From Gliomastix tumulicola (taxonomy: Eukaryota; Ascomycota; Sordariomycetes; Hypocreales; Bionectriaceae): a stretch of DNA of 64,000 bases. The notes under the pieces were generated by a model. It searched no databases, was not told the DNA's origin, and saw nothing but the letters and a program-made list of their open reading frames with translations. The stretch is taken from positions 194,800 to 258,799 of the forward strand of contig BCHX01000005.1 in the NCBI GenBank assembly GCA_001599755.1. The letters run 5' to 3'. The position numbers and the translations under genes were made by a program. This document shows positions 21,009 to 33,826 of this stretch, one piece after another. Positions within the stretch are counted from its first letter, which is position 1. The number at the start of each line of letters is the position of its first letter.

Positions 21009-21950
21009 TCAATCGAGACACATGTGTTCTCGCAACTTTGTGAGGCTGAAATAATCATTCTCAAACTTCGCGCATGCTTCGCCTTCTACTGCCCAACCTC
21101 GCGTACCCCCCTTCAGGCCCAGCATCTGTCCTTCGCGTTGGCAAGAATCGAAATCGATGATGCGGGGATTGTCATTGTCGTCAATCATGATATTTGTTGG
21201 GTTGATATCGTTATGAATAAGTCCCAATGAGTGCAGGTGTTGAATTCCTTGTTCTACCCTTTGAAAGCACAGGCCCTTGTCGAAGTTTGTCACACTAGAC
21301 AACCTTTGCGCAAGAGTCATTGTGTATCGAGAAAAACAGAGACCTTTGATGTGGCCATACCGCACAACACAGCCCTTGTAGGTGGCTATATTGGGGTGTG
21401 GATGAAGCCGAATGAGCTCACAGATCTTAATTTCGTGCAATATTTGGCTGCCCATGTGTGTAGACGCTGGCGTGTCGGCATAATCTAATAGATTCGGCTC
21501 CTTAACGTAATAGTCTTGAGGTATGGGATTGGGTGCGCTCAAGAAGCCGGACGAAAAGGGGGGCCAGATGTCGTCAGAAGGGATATGAGTCTTTGTTAAC
21601 TGCTCTATATCGACTAAAGTCGATTCGCCGACTTGGTCTTTAGTCGTCGCCAAGAAGTATTCGTCATTTGGGCTTCGAAGGATAAATTTTGTGAAGTCGA
21701 ATTCGAGGTCGCCATCTTTCTCAATCCACGCTTGGCCGCGCTGGTAGATTTCCATCGCAAAGCCACTGGTCGAGGACAGGTAGCGAACGCCGTCTCGATT
21801 GAGGCAGGATTCTTTCCCCAAAGTGGTCAAAGCGCTCTGTCGAGCTCGGTTCGACAAGCGCGTTCGGTCGTTAGTAGAGCTAGAATGATGTCATCCAAAA
21901 TGCAGCTAACGATGAGCACATGGTAATTGAGGAAACGTGCTGGCAATGCA
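21009..21950 (-). pseudogene. Serine/threonine kinase-like gene with disrupted 5' end
   Basis: From 21857 to the stop at 21009 an open frame of about 280 codons encodes a fungal kinase-like protein: RQSALTTLGKESCLNRDGVR near the start, IATYKGCVVRYGHIKGLCF in the hinge region, the catalytic loop HNDINPTNIMID, then RIIDFDS and LGLKGGTRGW, ending ENDYFSLTKLREHM. HND replaces HRD and DFD replaces DFG. This frame starts with TTG at 21855-21857 and has no in-frame ATG. Upstream, in a different frame, lies HVLIVSCILDDIILALLTTER (about 21865-21925), which joins well to LSNRARQSALT, so a one-base shift near 21855 breaks the gene. No ATG starts that upstream frame either. It is most likely a recently decayed gene at the edge of the large AT block. 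Confidence 0.6.
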
Positions 21951-22007
21951 ATCTATCGTGCAGGTGTAGTGGAGAGAAAATGAAGGGCGTTTAGAAGTCG
22001 TGTTGGG

Positions 22008-25000
22008 TGTTACGACCTGGCACCACGGTCGCAGGATCACAGACCCTGTGGGGCAAGGCGGACTGGAACGGGGGTTATTCTGATCTAATCTATAGACTAC
22101 TTACCCTATACTACTAGTTCACCTAGGTTATAATATTTATTAAGATATAAGTAAGCTAGATAAATTATATAAATATTATAAATTAGTATTTAATATATAT
22201 ATATATATATATTATAATTATTATTTAAATATATTATTAATATCTTTATATTTATTTATCATAATTAATAATATTATAAAATAAATATACTTAACTTAAT
22301 AAATAATACTATTATTAAACTAAAAAGAATTTAATACTTTTAAGCTTAAACCTAGAAGAACTTAAAAGTTAAATAGTTTTTATAAACTTATATAAAATAC
22401 TTTATAATATCTTAAGATTTAACTAAAGTATTATTATATATTTTTAATTATATATTAATTATTAAAATCTTTTTATTATTATTAAGATTTTATTCTTATA
22501 AACCTTTTACTAATTAAGATATTATTATTTTTTAAGTATTTTTTTATTTTATTTTTATTAATTTTTTTTACTTATTTTTAAAGATATTATTTTAAAATTA
22601 TATATATTATTAAATTTAATTTTTCTTTATTTATATATTAAATTTTATTTAAAATAAATTTATATTAATAAAATTAAGTTATAATATATTTTATTAAAAT
22701 AAATAAAATTACTTAAATATAATAAACTAATATTTAATCCTTTTAATATTAAGGAAATATTTACTTAATAATAATTAGTTATATTTATATTATTTAATAT
22801 TTAAGTAGTTTTAATAAAAGAATAATAAATTAATTTATATATTAGTTTTAATATAAAGTAAATATATTTAATTTAATAAAAACTATTTATTTAACTTAAT
22901 AAGACTTTAAATTTATAAGAATTTAAAGATAAAATATATTTTATATCTTTATATAAAGTATTTTATATTATTTTAATACTTAAAAGTAATAATAATATAC
23001 TTTATTAATTATATATTAAATATAGAATTTCTTTTTAAAAGACTTTATTTTTATAAGCTTTTATTTAATAAAATTATTAATATATTTATATAATAAATTA
23101 ATAAAATAAATAAATAAATAAAGTAAAGTATAATAACCCTTAAACTTAGAGGGGAACCTTTAAGTATATATAACTTATAATATAATAATAAATATAAAAT
23201 AAAAATTATTAAATAAGGAAATAAAATAAAAAGTATAAAATAAAAGCTAATTATAAATAAAGCTTTATATTTTTTATATAAAACCTCTATTTCCTCTTAT
23301 TATAATAGAAAGAAGTAAACTTTAGTTTTTAAATATAAATATTTCTACTTAATTATTTATTTTATTAATAATTTATTATAATTTTAAAGCTTTTATTATA
23401 ATTACTTAAAGATATAATACCTACTTAAAGAATTATTACTTTTATTATATATAGTAATATATATATTACTTAATTAAGTAATATTACCCTATTTAAAATA
23501 AAACCTCTTAATATTATTATTAAAAACCTAAATAATTAAAAAGAAAATCTAAAATCTCTCTTAAATTCTAAAATTTAAAATAAATAAAACTTATATAATA
23601 AATTAAATAAACCTAAATATATATTTAATACCTAGAAGAGCCTAAAGTATTATAATTATAATAAAAGAAATTTAAAGGTAAAATAAAGGTTATTAATTAA
23701 TTACTTTTTAATTTCTCTTTAATTTATTAATAATACTATAATAAATTTAATAATAATAAAGGAGGTAATATAAAAATAATTAATATTACTTAATTAATAA
23801 TAAATATAACTCCTTAATTTAAGGATAAATAGCTTAATAATTTTTATTAAATTTTCTTAAGAAAAAGAAAAAATTTCTAAAGTAATATAAATTAAATTTT
23901 ATTTACTATAAATTATATAAATAAAGTTTACTAAAATAAATAAAATAAATATATTAAAGAATAAGAAATAAAGGTTAAAAAGAAAACCCTTTAATTAAAT
24001 TAAAATATTTTTATTAAATAATTAAAGTATCTTCTTAAAGAAGCTATAAATTAAAACTTAATAATAATATATTAACTTACTTAAGTATAATAATAAAAAG
24101 AATAATTATTAAGGGAATTTAATTATTACTTTAAATTAATTAAAAAATACTTTAAATAAAAAGATAACTATATATAATTATTATAATTTATTTTTAAACT
24201 TTTATTTTAATTATAAAACTATATTAATATATATTAATTAAATAAAGTATTCTCCTTATAAAAAGATATAATTATTATAATTAAGACTTTATAGCTTACT
24301 ATAAAAAAAAAACTAGGAAAGAAAAAAAATACTTAAGAGATTAAAACCCTTATAAAAATAATAATACTTTTAACCTCTTTTAAAGAAGTAATATTTAAAT
24401 AAATTCTTTTAAAATTTTAACTAAAATTTTTCTTTACTCTTTAATAATAATAATATCCTATTTTATGAAGCTAATAATAGTAACTTAATAAAGTATCTTA
24501 ATTATAAAGAAATTAAATATTAATTAAATTATTATTTTAAGCTTTATTCTTAAAATTAAGAAAAGGAAAATAATTATAGTTAATACCTTAGTTATAACTA
24601 TTATTAATAAAGTAGGGGTATTAATATATTTTTATATATTAATAAAAATTCTTAATATAGAGATTATAAATATTTTTATAAATTTAAATATTAATACTAA
24701 ATATAATATAATAAATTACTAGTTTATTATTAAATTTAAACTTTAAAAATTTATAATATAAGTATTTTAATTAGTGAAATAAATTTAATATTATAAAATA
24801 TCTTAATATAGTACTTTTAAAATTTTATATAAATATAAAATAATAAAAGAGAGACTTAAATAATAATTTAATTATATATAGCTATAAATTAAAATCCCTA
24901 GTTTAAAGGAAGTCTTATATTATTCTTTATAATAATAATAGAGAATTATAAGGTTTATTTATACTTATATTATTAAAAATATTAATTTAAGAAAAAAAAT

Positions 25001-28000
25001 TAATAACTTATTATTAAAAGGGTATTAATATTTTATATAAATTACTAAAAGAATATATTTTAAATTTATATTTTTTTTAAAGCTAATAATAAAGTAATAA
25101 TAATTAAAAGCTTTTTAATTTAAGTTTTATTATTTTCTTAATTTTTTAATAATAAAGTAATATAATACTTTACTTACTTTATTTTTTAAAATAATAAAGC
25201 TTTTATTTTATTAAAATAAAAAGTAATAAATTATATTATAAATCTAAAAGCTAGTAAAACCCCTTTATATAAATTTATTTATTTACTCTCTTTTATAAAA
25301 TTAAAAAAGCTTAAAATATATTTAAATAAAAATATTTAAAAAAGAAGAATAAGAGAATTTAAAAGTAAAATTATAGTATTTATTCTTTTTATTTTTAAAA
25401 AGAATAAATTACTTTACTTATATATTAATTATTAAAGCTTAAATAAAATTATAAAGAAAAATTAATATTCTCTTTTTTTTATTATTAAAATTATAAATTA
25501 AATTATTAAATTATTTATTTTTATAAAAATTAATATTAAAGATACTTATTATTATATTTAAATTTAAGAAAATAATAAATAAAAAAAAGAATTTATACTT
25601 AATATAATTATTATAAATACTTAGTAATACCTTTTAAGCTTATTAATACTTTAATTACTTTTTAAAGTTATATTAATAATATACTAGGAAATCTTATAAA
25701 TATTATTTATATTATATACTTAAATAATATATTAATTTACTCTTATAATAAGGAGAGTTACTAGGGATATATATATATAATACTAAATAGACTTTATAAA
25801 ATTAAGTTATATATTAAAGTATTAAAATATAAATTTTATAAAGAAAGAATTAAGTTCTTTAGGGTTTTTATTAGCTTTTAAAGAGTTATAATAAATTTAA
25901 TTTAAGTAAATACTATAACTTAATAAGAAAAATTAAAAACTTATTAAAAAATATTTTTTTTTTAAAAATTTTTATAATTTTTATTAATAATTTATTAAAG
26001 ATTATTTAGGTATTATATAACCCTTTAATAATTTAATAAAGGGGAGTAAAAATAAAAAAAAACTAAAATAAATATAATTTAAATTAATTAAAAAATTTAT
26101 TTTTTAATAACTTAAATAAATATTTTAAATAATACTTTTTTTATAATATTATAATATTATAAAATTAATATAAATAAAGATAAATATATTTAAATTTATA
26201 ATAACTAGTATTTTTTCTTAATTTAATATATAAAAATAATAATATTTTATTATATTTTAGTTATAAATCTTTAAATAAATTAAATTAAATTATAATAATT
26301 TAAATTAAGAGATAATAACTATTATTAAGTTCTTTAAGTATTAATAATATTATATTAAAGAAGTAAAAGGTATTATTAAAGTTTTAATAAATTACTAAAA
26401 TCTTTAAAATTATATAAAATAAATAAAAACTAATAATAAATAAGTAAAATAATATATAATATTAAGCTTTTATAATTTTATAATTAAATATTAATTAAAT
26501 AAAAGTAATTTTATTAATATTTTATTAAAATAACTAAGTTATAAAAAAGAATTATAAATAATTAGTAAAATTAATATAAGAAATTTATTATTAAACTTAA
26601 AAAAATACTTTATTAAAATAGCTTAAATAAAATAAATTAATAAAATACTTTTATAAAATAAAAGTTTTTAATTTATAAATTAACTTAAATTAAGTTATAA
26701 ATCTAGAAATTATAAAATAAAAGATATTATCCTTAAGAATATTATTTTTATTAATATTATATAAATTATAATAATAAAGTATTAAATTATAGAGATTATT
26801 AATTATAAATAGTATATTCCCTATAATATAGTAAAAAGTATTAAAAAACTAGGGAATTTATAGTAAAAGCTAATAGCCTTTTCTTTTACTTTTAAAGAAT
26901 ATATAATAAGTAAACCTCTCTTTTTATAATAAGAGCTAAAGTAATAATAAGAAAAAAGAATAATTTTATAATAAAAACCTTTTAATTTACTATAAAGGAA
27001 AACTCTATATATTAAAGTAATATACTTTATATTATAAGTTAATAAAGATTTATTATAATAATTTTATAGTAAGGTACTTTAATATAAATTATATAAAGTA
27101 ATTACTTTATTAATACTTTTATTAGCTTAATTTAAAAAAAGATATTATTAAATATATTAAAATATACTTTATATACTAAGAAGTAATTATAAAAAGATAT
27201 TATTTTTATAATTATTTAAAGTTATTATTAATTCTTAGTTAACTTTTTATAGAAATATTTATAGATTTTATTATAAAATTACTTAATATAAGTCTTAAAA
27301 ATTAAAAAGTAAATATATTATTAGTAATTATTAATTATTTTATTAAATATATTATTATTAAATTTATAAGTATAATAATAATATCTATTAACTTAATAGT
27401 ATTATTTTACTAAAAAATTAAAATATATTTTAATTTACTTTAAGGAATTATTATAAATAAAGAATTTATTTTTATTAATAAATACTAATTTAAAGTATAT
27501 TTTTACTTTAATATAAAAAGATAATTAAGTATTATTTTTTATTTTTAAATAAATAATTAAATTAAATATTATAATTAAATTTTAAAGTATTATTTATAAT
27601 ACTTTTATAGGGAGAATTAAATATTTTAAGTAAAATTATTATTAATAATATAATTTATTATAATAATATTATAAATATTATAATAAAAAGCTTATTTTTT
27701 TTTACTTTTTAAATATAAAAGTATTAAAATTAATACTATAAAGAAGGAGATCCTAGAGGTAAAAACCTAAATTAAAAAATTAAACCTCTTTAAGGAGTAT
27801 ATTATTATTTAATAAAAAGCTATAATTAAATAATAAATATAAAATTATAATAAAAACTATAAACCTTTAATATTAAAAAAAAGCTCTTTAATAAAATTAT
27901 TAATAAATAATTTTAAAATTATTAAGAAAAAAAGAAAATTTATATTATATTTTATAGGTTTTCTTTAAGTCTTTAATTAAATTAATTTATAAATATATTA

Positions 28001-29085
28001 TTTTATATTTTTAAATTAATATAATAATATTTATAATATTTTTTATTAATTTTTCTTAAAACCTTAATATATAAAATATAATATAAAAAAAAAGGAAATT
28101 AATTTATTTATATTAAACTTAAAAGATAAAAAGAAAAAGTAAGAAATATAAGCTATATTAAATTAAGAAATATTTAAAGAAGTTATATATTTTCTTATTA
28201 AATAAAAAAAATAACTAGTTAAATATAATTAATAAGTATTAGCTAAGAATATAAAGAATACCTAAGAAGTTATTTTTAATTTTTATAAAAAAAAAAGCTA
28301 AATTAAATTAAATAAATATAAATTATTAAAAAAAAAATTAAAAAAAAACTTATTACTAGAAATAAGAAGAAATTAATAAAAAAATAATAAATATAAAATA
28401 ATTTAATATTTTATTAAAGAAAAAACCTCTATAAAATAAAAGAAAATTTATTAAATAAATAAAATTAAATATTTAATTATTAAATAAAGAATTAATAAAA
28501 TTATTATTATTTATTCTTTATAAAATAATAAGTAGTATTTATTATTTTAATAAAATAAATAAAAAGTTATAAAATAATTTTTTCTTTATTTTTAAGAAGA
28601 AAATAAGAATTTATTATAAAATTATTTATAATTACTTTATAAAAGGTAATCTTAGCTAAGAGCTAGAAATATAATACTTATTTATCTTAACTTAGACTTA
28701 GATAAAGGAGAGAGACTTATACCTTATAAATAGTAGGGGTTTATATTAATAATATTAATAAATAAAAGAAAAAATAAAAAAAAAATTAAAAAAATATAAA
28801 GATAATATATTATATTAATAATAAGATATTTAAAACCTAAAGTAATTTTAAAGATATAAGCTTAAAAAATTTACTTATATATTAAAATTCTCTAAAAAAG
28901 AATTTTTTTTTAATTATTATTTAATATAAAGAAATATTATTAGGGACTTTTAAAGGGATTACCTACTATATAATAGTATTTATTACTAAATAAATTATAA
29001 TTTTATTTACTTTAATAAAATATACTTTTCTTAATATTATTAAAATAGCTAAATTTTAAATAAAATTAAAAATATAAGTAAAGAA
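22008..29085 (+). mobile_element. RIP-degraded Ty3/Gypsy LTR retrotransposon (7 kb AT-rich block)
   Basis: Nearly G/C-free DNA from about 22.1 to 29.08 kb. Despite dense C-to-T and G-to-A changes, plus-strand translation still shows pol. The reverse-transcriptase core reads IIYLNNILIYS at 25711-25743, a mutated YLDDILIYS, preceded by a PFKLINT remnant of PFGLxNAP and followed by the remnant of FYKERIKFLGFxIS. RNase H (KLNYNNLN...ITIIKFFKYxxYY, about 26.2-26.6 kb), integrase core (SIDFIT-like to RQLSIIFYF, about 27.25-27.6 kb) and integrase C-terminal FIGFLxVFNxINLxxYY (about 27.95-28.05 kb) follow in Ty3/Gypsy order. The left edge at 22008 reads TGTTACGACC, a typical fungal Gypsy LTR start. 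The first ~120 bp are GC-normal. The right edge and 3' LTR are not resolved. No open frame survives, so it cannot move by itself. Confidence 0.8.
25615..25875 (+). pseudogene. RIP-mutated Gypsy reverse-transcriptase core
   Basis: This is the best-preserved part of the element. In one frame the catalytic YLDD appears as YLNN through two GAY-to-AAY changes and the flanking residues keep the family spacing. Downstream, the remnant of NKESHWGHIRxVLxRLYKIKL is readable as NKESYxGYIYIILNRLYKIK. Multiple in-frame TAA and TAG codons are present, most of them one transition from CAA, CAG or TGG. Confidence 0.75.
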
Positions 29086-29487
29086 AACCGTTATATATTC
29101 ACCAGTTAAGTATAAGCGGAGAGTGTAGGTGGGGCATCACCCGGAGCAAGCTAGGCGCACAGCATGTTTCTCTTCTTTGCCTATAAATTGAAGTTCTGAG
29201 ATATCGTGACTTCAGCCTCAGGCGGGTGGCCTGAGCAGTCATGGTGGGAATTTTTGATGAACCATCATCACATCACTCCTAGAGCTGCCTACTTGATCAA
29301 GTAACTGAGTGGGTTTAACGCCTCGATTTCCAATCAAGTTAAAGTCGACTGCCTTGCATGGAATTGGACATTGCACAAAAAACACTATAGATGGGACTTG
29401 TGAAAGGCATAGAACGGTATTCTGATGAAGTGTGGGCAGCTACTTCGCCCAAGTTGAAGTAATACATACAAACATAGCGCTTTGGCA
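29086..29487. other. Short GC-normal spacer after the retrotransposon block
   Basis: About 400 bp between the AT block and the stop codon of the next kinase-like gene. No gene or repeat was recognised. Confidence 0.5.
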
Positions 29488-30621
29488 CTACTCGCTAAGC
29501 TTCTCGCTGCAGTCAAGCAGGGCATTCGCGACAGCTACAGCATTTGTGAACGAGCCAACCCAGCATCCGTGGATAACACCCTGCAGCAAGTTTTGTCCTG
29601 ATGGAAACTGCTGTAATTGGAAGCGGCGCTCTATCTCTTCATCTCCCAAATCACTGAAAACCTCCTCGCCAGCAATAATATAGTGGAAGACCGAGCCGAG
29701 ACCGAAGATGTCATCTGTTTCGTCTGGTATGTAGTTATGTTTCCATGGTCGTGCCTGGTATCTCGCTCCGGGGGAGCTGGGCGGGATCTGTCTTGAAGGA
29801 AATGAGCTCCCGGCGAAGTCGCAAACCCGGAGATCCAGGTGCTTGTCAAGCAGGAAGTTTCGGGGGGCTACATCAGCGTGTATGACTTCTCTTGCATGAA
29901 GACCCGCGAGAGCATCGGCGGCTTGGCTAGCCCAGCGTAGGCGTGTAGCCAGGTCGGTATTCGGTCTATCCTTAAGATAAGCATCAAGGCTTCCGTTGCT
30001 TGCATAGTCTAATGTCAAAGTGCAGGATGCAGGGTCCCAGTCAAGAAATCTTGGGATGAAGGGGGCTGCATCAAGCAAGCGATATACTGCAACTTCGTAT
30101 TCCAAATTCTGCCGATTCATCCGTTCTGCAATCGGGTTCAGTGGATTCCTCAGGGGAGTCTTTACAACTCCGCCGCCGGGAAGACGTTCAATAAGTGCCG
30201 TTGCTCCTATATCGACGAAGAAGCCTTTGCGAACGTAATACACCTGCCCAGGCTTCATAACATCTGGGACCCTAAATGACTTCTCGGGCCAATTCGGGTG
30301 AGCTTCTCGTTCCCATTCCCCGCGAACCGGTATGTACTCGATCGATGGAAGATCTATTTGCGGACCAGGGATGGGCGACGCGCTTGTGCCTTTGGATTGT
30401 GGCTAGACGAATGTGTGTGATTGCGGTCAGCCTACGATCGCACGGCGGCTTAGTAGTGTAATACTAACCTTGACCCCAGCTTCGTGGTCATTGTTGCTGG
30501 GGGGCTTTGCACGGTAATTTGACAAACTCAGTATGCGTGAACATATGTTAGAGGCATAGGATCGGAGCATGGAAAACATGGAAAGAGCGTACTGCCAGAT
30601 GGAGAGAGTAGGGGCAGTCAT
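29488..30621 (-). CDS. Kinase-like protein with HADxxxRN catalytic loop
   Basis: Exons 30621-30469 and 30402-29488 join over a 66 bp intron (GTTAGT donor, GTCTAG acceptor, phase 0) to give 355 residues. The second exon alone gives a plausible 256-residue kinase from an internal ATG (30258), but the first exon adds an in-frame N-terminus ending NNDHEAGVK. Motifs: GGGVVKTP with the probable ATP lysine (about 132), EYEVAVYRLL helix, catalytic HADVAPRNFLLD (from about 226), VCDFAG (246-249) and DDIFGLGSVFHYI, the helix-F equivalent. DFA replaces DFG and HAD replaces HRD. It is an intact member of a fungal kinase-like family whose substrates are unknown. It sits alone in a 1.7 kb GC-normal island between the two big AT blocks. 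The absence of stops and shifts there suggests recent function or recent arrival. Confidence 0.75.
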
Positions 30622-31190
30622 TGTTTTCCGTGTGAGCAATGCGGAAAGGACCCAGGATCCATGCCCGCTATTAATATTTTGTTGTCGGTCTGTCTTATCA
30701 CTCGAGGAGCACGTGATAATATTACCCACTTTCATTAAAGGGATTCCTCTAGTGCCTAAATATTATTAAAGCGAATAAGGGCTGTTCGCGATATTTATAC
30801 CCCGTTTAGCTAGGAAGAGCAGGATGCATGGTTTCTATTTATTAGGTGTTTAGAGTATGTGTAACTCATGGCGCCTGAAAATAAAATAGCTTAAAAAGGT
30901 AAGAGTAAGCACTGTTACTAAAGACCTCTATTTATAGTAAAGTGCAGCTTTCTTTATAATGAAAAGGAATAACCTTTAGAAGACGGTTAAGTATAGTAGA
31001 TACTAGATTCTTCTACTTTCTCTCTCCATGAAATGCTCCTGCAACTTATATATACTTTAAGCTGTTAAGACCTAAGTTCTCTTTATTCACATCCTAGAGA
31101 TTACTACTACCTAGCTCTATTAAAAAGCTCTCCTAAGCATAGACCTTCTCCGTTGGAGTTCTAAATCTATAATCTTTATATAAGTTTTAG
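30622..31190. other. Transition zone from GC-normal to AT-rich DNA
   Basis: Promoter side of the kinase-like gene. GC falls gradually here, unlike the sharp left edge of the first AT block. No gene was recognised. Confidence 0.5.
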
Positions 31191-31369
31191 AATATTATAT
31201 AATTACTCTTTCCTCTCTTATTAAATTTATTATATTAGTTAAAATTAAATTCTATTATATAATAAGGTTAAAATTTATTATAAGATTTTATTAACTAAAA
31301 TAATAATTCTTTTTTCTTATAATAATAGTTTAAAGAGAATAATTTATTATTTAATTAAGTAAATATTAT

Positions 31370-31680
31370 ATTTATTAGTTTAGCTTTCTTAATTAGTAAG
31401 ATTAAAGCCTTAAATTAAATAATAATATATAATACCTAAAAATTAAACTTTTATTTAAGTATATTTCTTTTAAAAAAAAGAGCTCTTTATATAAAGAGCC
31501 TCTTTTATTTATAACCTTTAATATTTAATTAGTATTTATATAACTATTTAATTATATACTATATTATATACTTAATTATATACCTTTATTTAAAGGTAGC
31601 TTTATATAAAGTATAAAGCTCTTATAGTATTAGAAATTTTATATTAATAGTTTAATAATATTATTTAATTATATTATATA
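31370..31680 (+). repeat. AT-block repeat, copy 1
   Basis: Order of blocks: AATTAGTAAGATTAAAGC, AAATAATAATATATAATACC, a palindrome GAGCTCTTTATATAAAGAGC at 31480-31499, ACTTAATTATATACCTTTA, AAAGGTAGCTTTATATAAAG, AAGCTCTTATAGTATTA, and TATTAATAGTTTAATA at the end. The same order recurs at 32965 and 33390, and inverted at 32505-32830. Confidence 0.75.
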
Positions 31681-32469
31681 ATTAAGTTAATATTTTCCTT
31701 AACTATTTATATTTAAAGAAGTTAATAAGTTATTTAATTAAATAAAGTAAAAATAGAGTTATTAAATTATTATAATAATAAAACAAATTATATATTTAAT
31801 TAAGTTACTATTACTTTTAAGAGCAGCTTAGGACTTAGTTTTTAATACTTTAAGTTAATATTCTTTAATTAAATAAAGAAAAGAAAGAGCTATTATTAAT
31901 AATAATAAGTAAATAATAAATTAATAATATATATAATAATATTAATATTTTATTTAATGTAGTTTAATAGTTATTCTTTTTTTAAAAAAAAAGCTTAAAG
32001 CTTAAACTTAATACTTTATATTATTATAATATTAATATTAAATACTTTATTTATAAGTTTATTTACTTTATTATAGGAAATTTTAATTATTAATATAATA
32101 TTAATTATAAGCTTATTACTTTTATAAATAAAATTTTATATTTTAAATATTTTATAAAAATATAAGTAATTTAAATAATTTTTATAAGTAATTAAAATAT
32201 TTTATAATACCTCTTTAAGTTAAAGGTGAAGCTTAGAGTTAATAGGCCTTATATATAATATAAGCTTTAGCTTATAATTATATAAAAGCCCTTAATTTAT
32301 TAAAATATTAACTTTACTTTTATTACTTAATTATTTATTTTATTATTAACTTTTATATATTTTAAAAGCTTATTTAAAATTTAAATTATAATTAAAAGTA
32401 TTTATATAAATATATATTTCTTTAATTTTTTTTAAATAAATATTTTATATAAACTTTAAAAAGAATTTA

Positions 32470-32503
<34 letters not shown>

Positions 32504-32504
32504 A

Positions 32505-32830
32505 GTTTAAACTCTATAAAGCTTATAAATTATTAAATTATTAATATAAAGTTAATTATAATACTATATAAGCTTAATATTATATATAAAGTTACCTTTA
32601 TATAGAGGTATATAATTAAATATATAATTTAATATATAATTAAGTAATTATATATATATTAATTAAATATTAAAAATTATAAATAAAAAATACTTATTAT
32701 ATAAAAAGTTTTTTTTTTATTATTAAAAAGAATATATTTAAATAAAAGATTTATCTTTAAGTATTATATATTATTATTTATTTTAAAGTTTTAATTTTAT
32801 TAATTAAAAAAGCTAAATAAATACTTTTAT
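32505..32830 (-). repeat. AT-block repeat, inverted copy
   Basis: The reverse complement reads AATTAATAAAATTAAAAC, AATAATAATATATAATACTT, AGATAAATCTTTTATTTAAA, TTACTTAATTATATATTAAA, TATACCTCTATATAAAGGTA and TTATATTAATAGTTTAAT, in the same order as the direct copies. The central SacI-like palindrome is decayed here. Confidence 0.65.
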
Positions 32831-32964
32831 TATTTATTATTTAATATAATATTTATAATATTAATAATTTAAATATAAATTTTAATTTATTATATTTAAT
32901 TTAATATTAAGATATTATAAAAAAAAAAAAAAAAAAAAAAATATAAAGAAATATTAAATATAAA

Positions 32965-33260
32965 ATTTAATTTTAATTTTTTTAATTAATAAAATTTAAG
33001 CTTTAAATTAAATAATAATATATAATACTTAAAAATTAATATTTTATTTAAATATATTATTTAAAAATAAAAAAAGGAGCTCTTTATATAAAGAGCTCTA
33101 TTTATTTACTACTCTTAGTACTTATTTAATATATATATAATTCTTTTATTATATATTAAATTATATATTTAATTATATATCTTTACTTAAAGGTAGCTTT
33201 ATATAAAGTATAAAGCTCTTATAATATTATTATTAATCTTATATTAATAGTTTAATATAA
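32965..33260 (+). repeat. AT-block repeat, copy 2
   Basis: It has the same block order as copy 1. The central palindrome is perfect over 22 bases at 33077-33098 (GAGCTC arms around TTTATATAAA). The shared end TATTAATAGTTTAATA lies at about 33243. Confidence 0.75.
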
Positions 33261-33389
33261 ATAATATTTAAGAAATTTAATATTAAAAGTTATAAAACTT
33301 ATTTAATATAAGTTTAAAATATTATAATATTAATATTATAATTAATATTTTAATTTAAACCTTTTTATAAATAATAAATATTTAATATT

Positions 33390-33690
33390 TATATTAATTT
33401 AATTTCCTTAATTAGTAAAATTAAAGCTTAAAGCTAGATAATAATTATATAATACTTAAAGATTAATTTTCTATTTAAGTGTATTTTTTTATAATAAAGA
33501 GAAGAGCTCTTTATATAAAGAACTTCTTTTATATATAACTCTTAGCACTTAATTAATATATATATAATTACTTAATTATATATTAAATTATATATTTTAT
33601 TATATACCTTTACTTAAAGGTTACTTTATATAAAATATAAAGGTTTTATAATATTATAATTAATATTATATTAATAGTTTAATATTTTAT
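33390..33690 (+). repeat. AT-block repeat, copy 3
   Basis: It has the same block order: AATTAGTAAAATTAAAGC, ATAATACTTAAAGATTAA, GAGCTCTTTATATAAAG at 33505-33521, CTTAATTATATATTAAATT, CCTTTACTTAAAGGTTACTT and TATTAATAGTTTAATA. It follows copy 2 after a spacer of about 130 bp. Confidence 0.75.
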
Positions 33691-33778
33691 ATATTATATA
33701 ATATTATATTACTTAATATATATTACTTTTATATTTAAAATAACTTATTAAACTTATTATATATTTAATATTAAGGTA

Positions 33779-33826
<48 letters not shown>

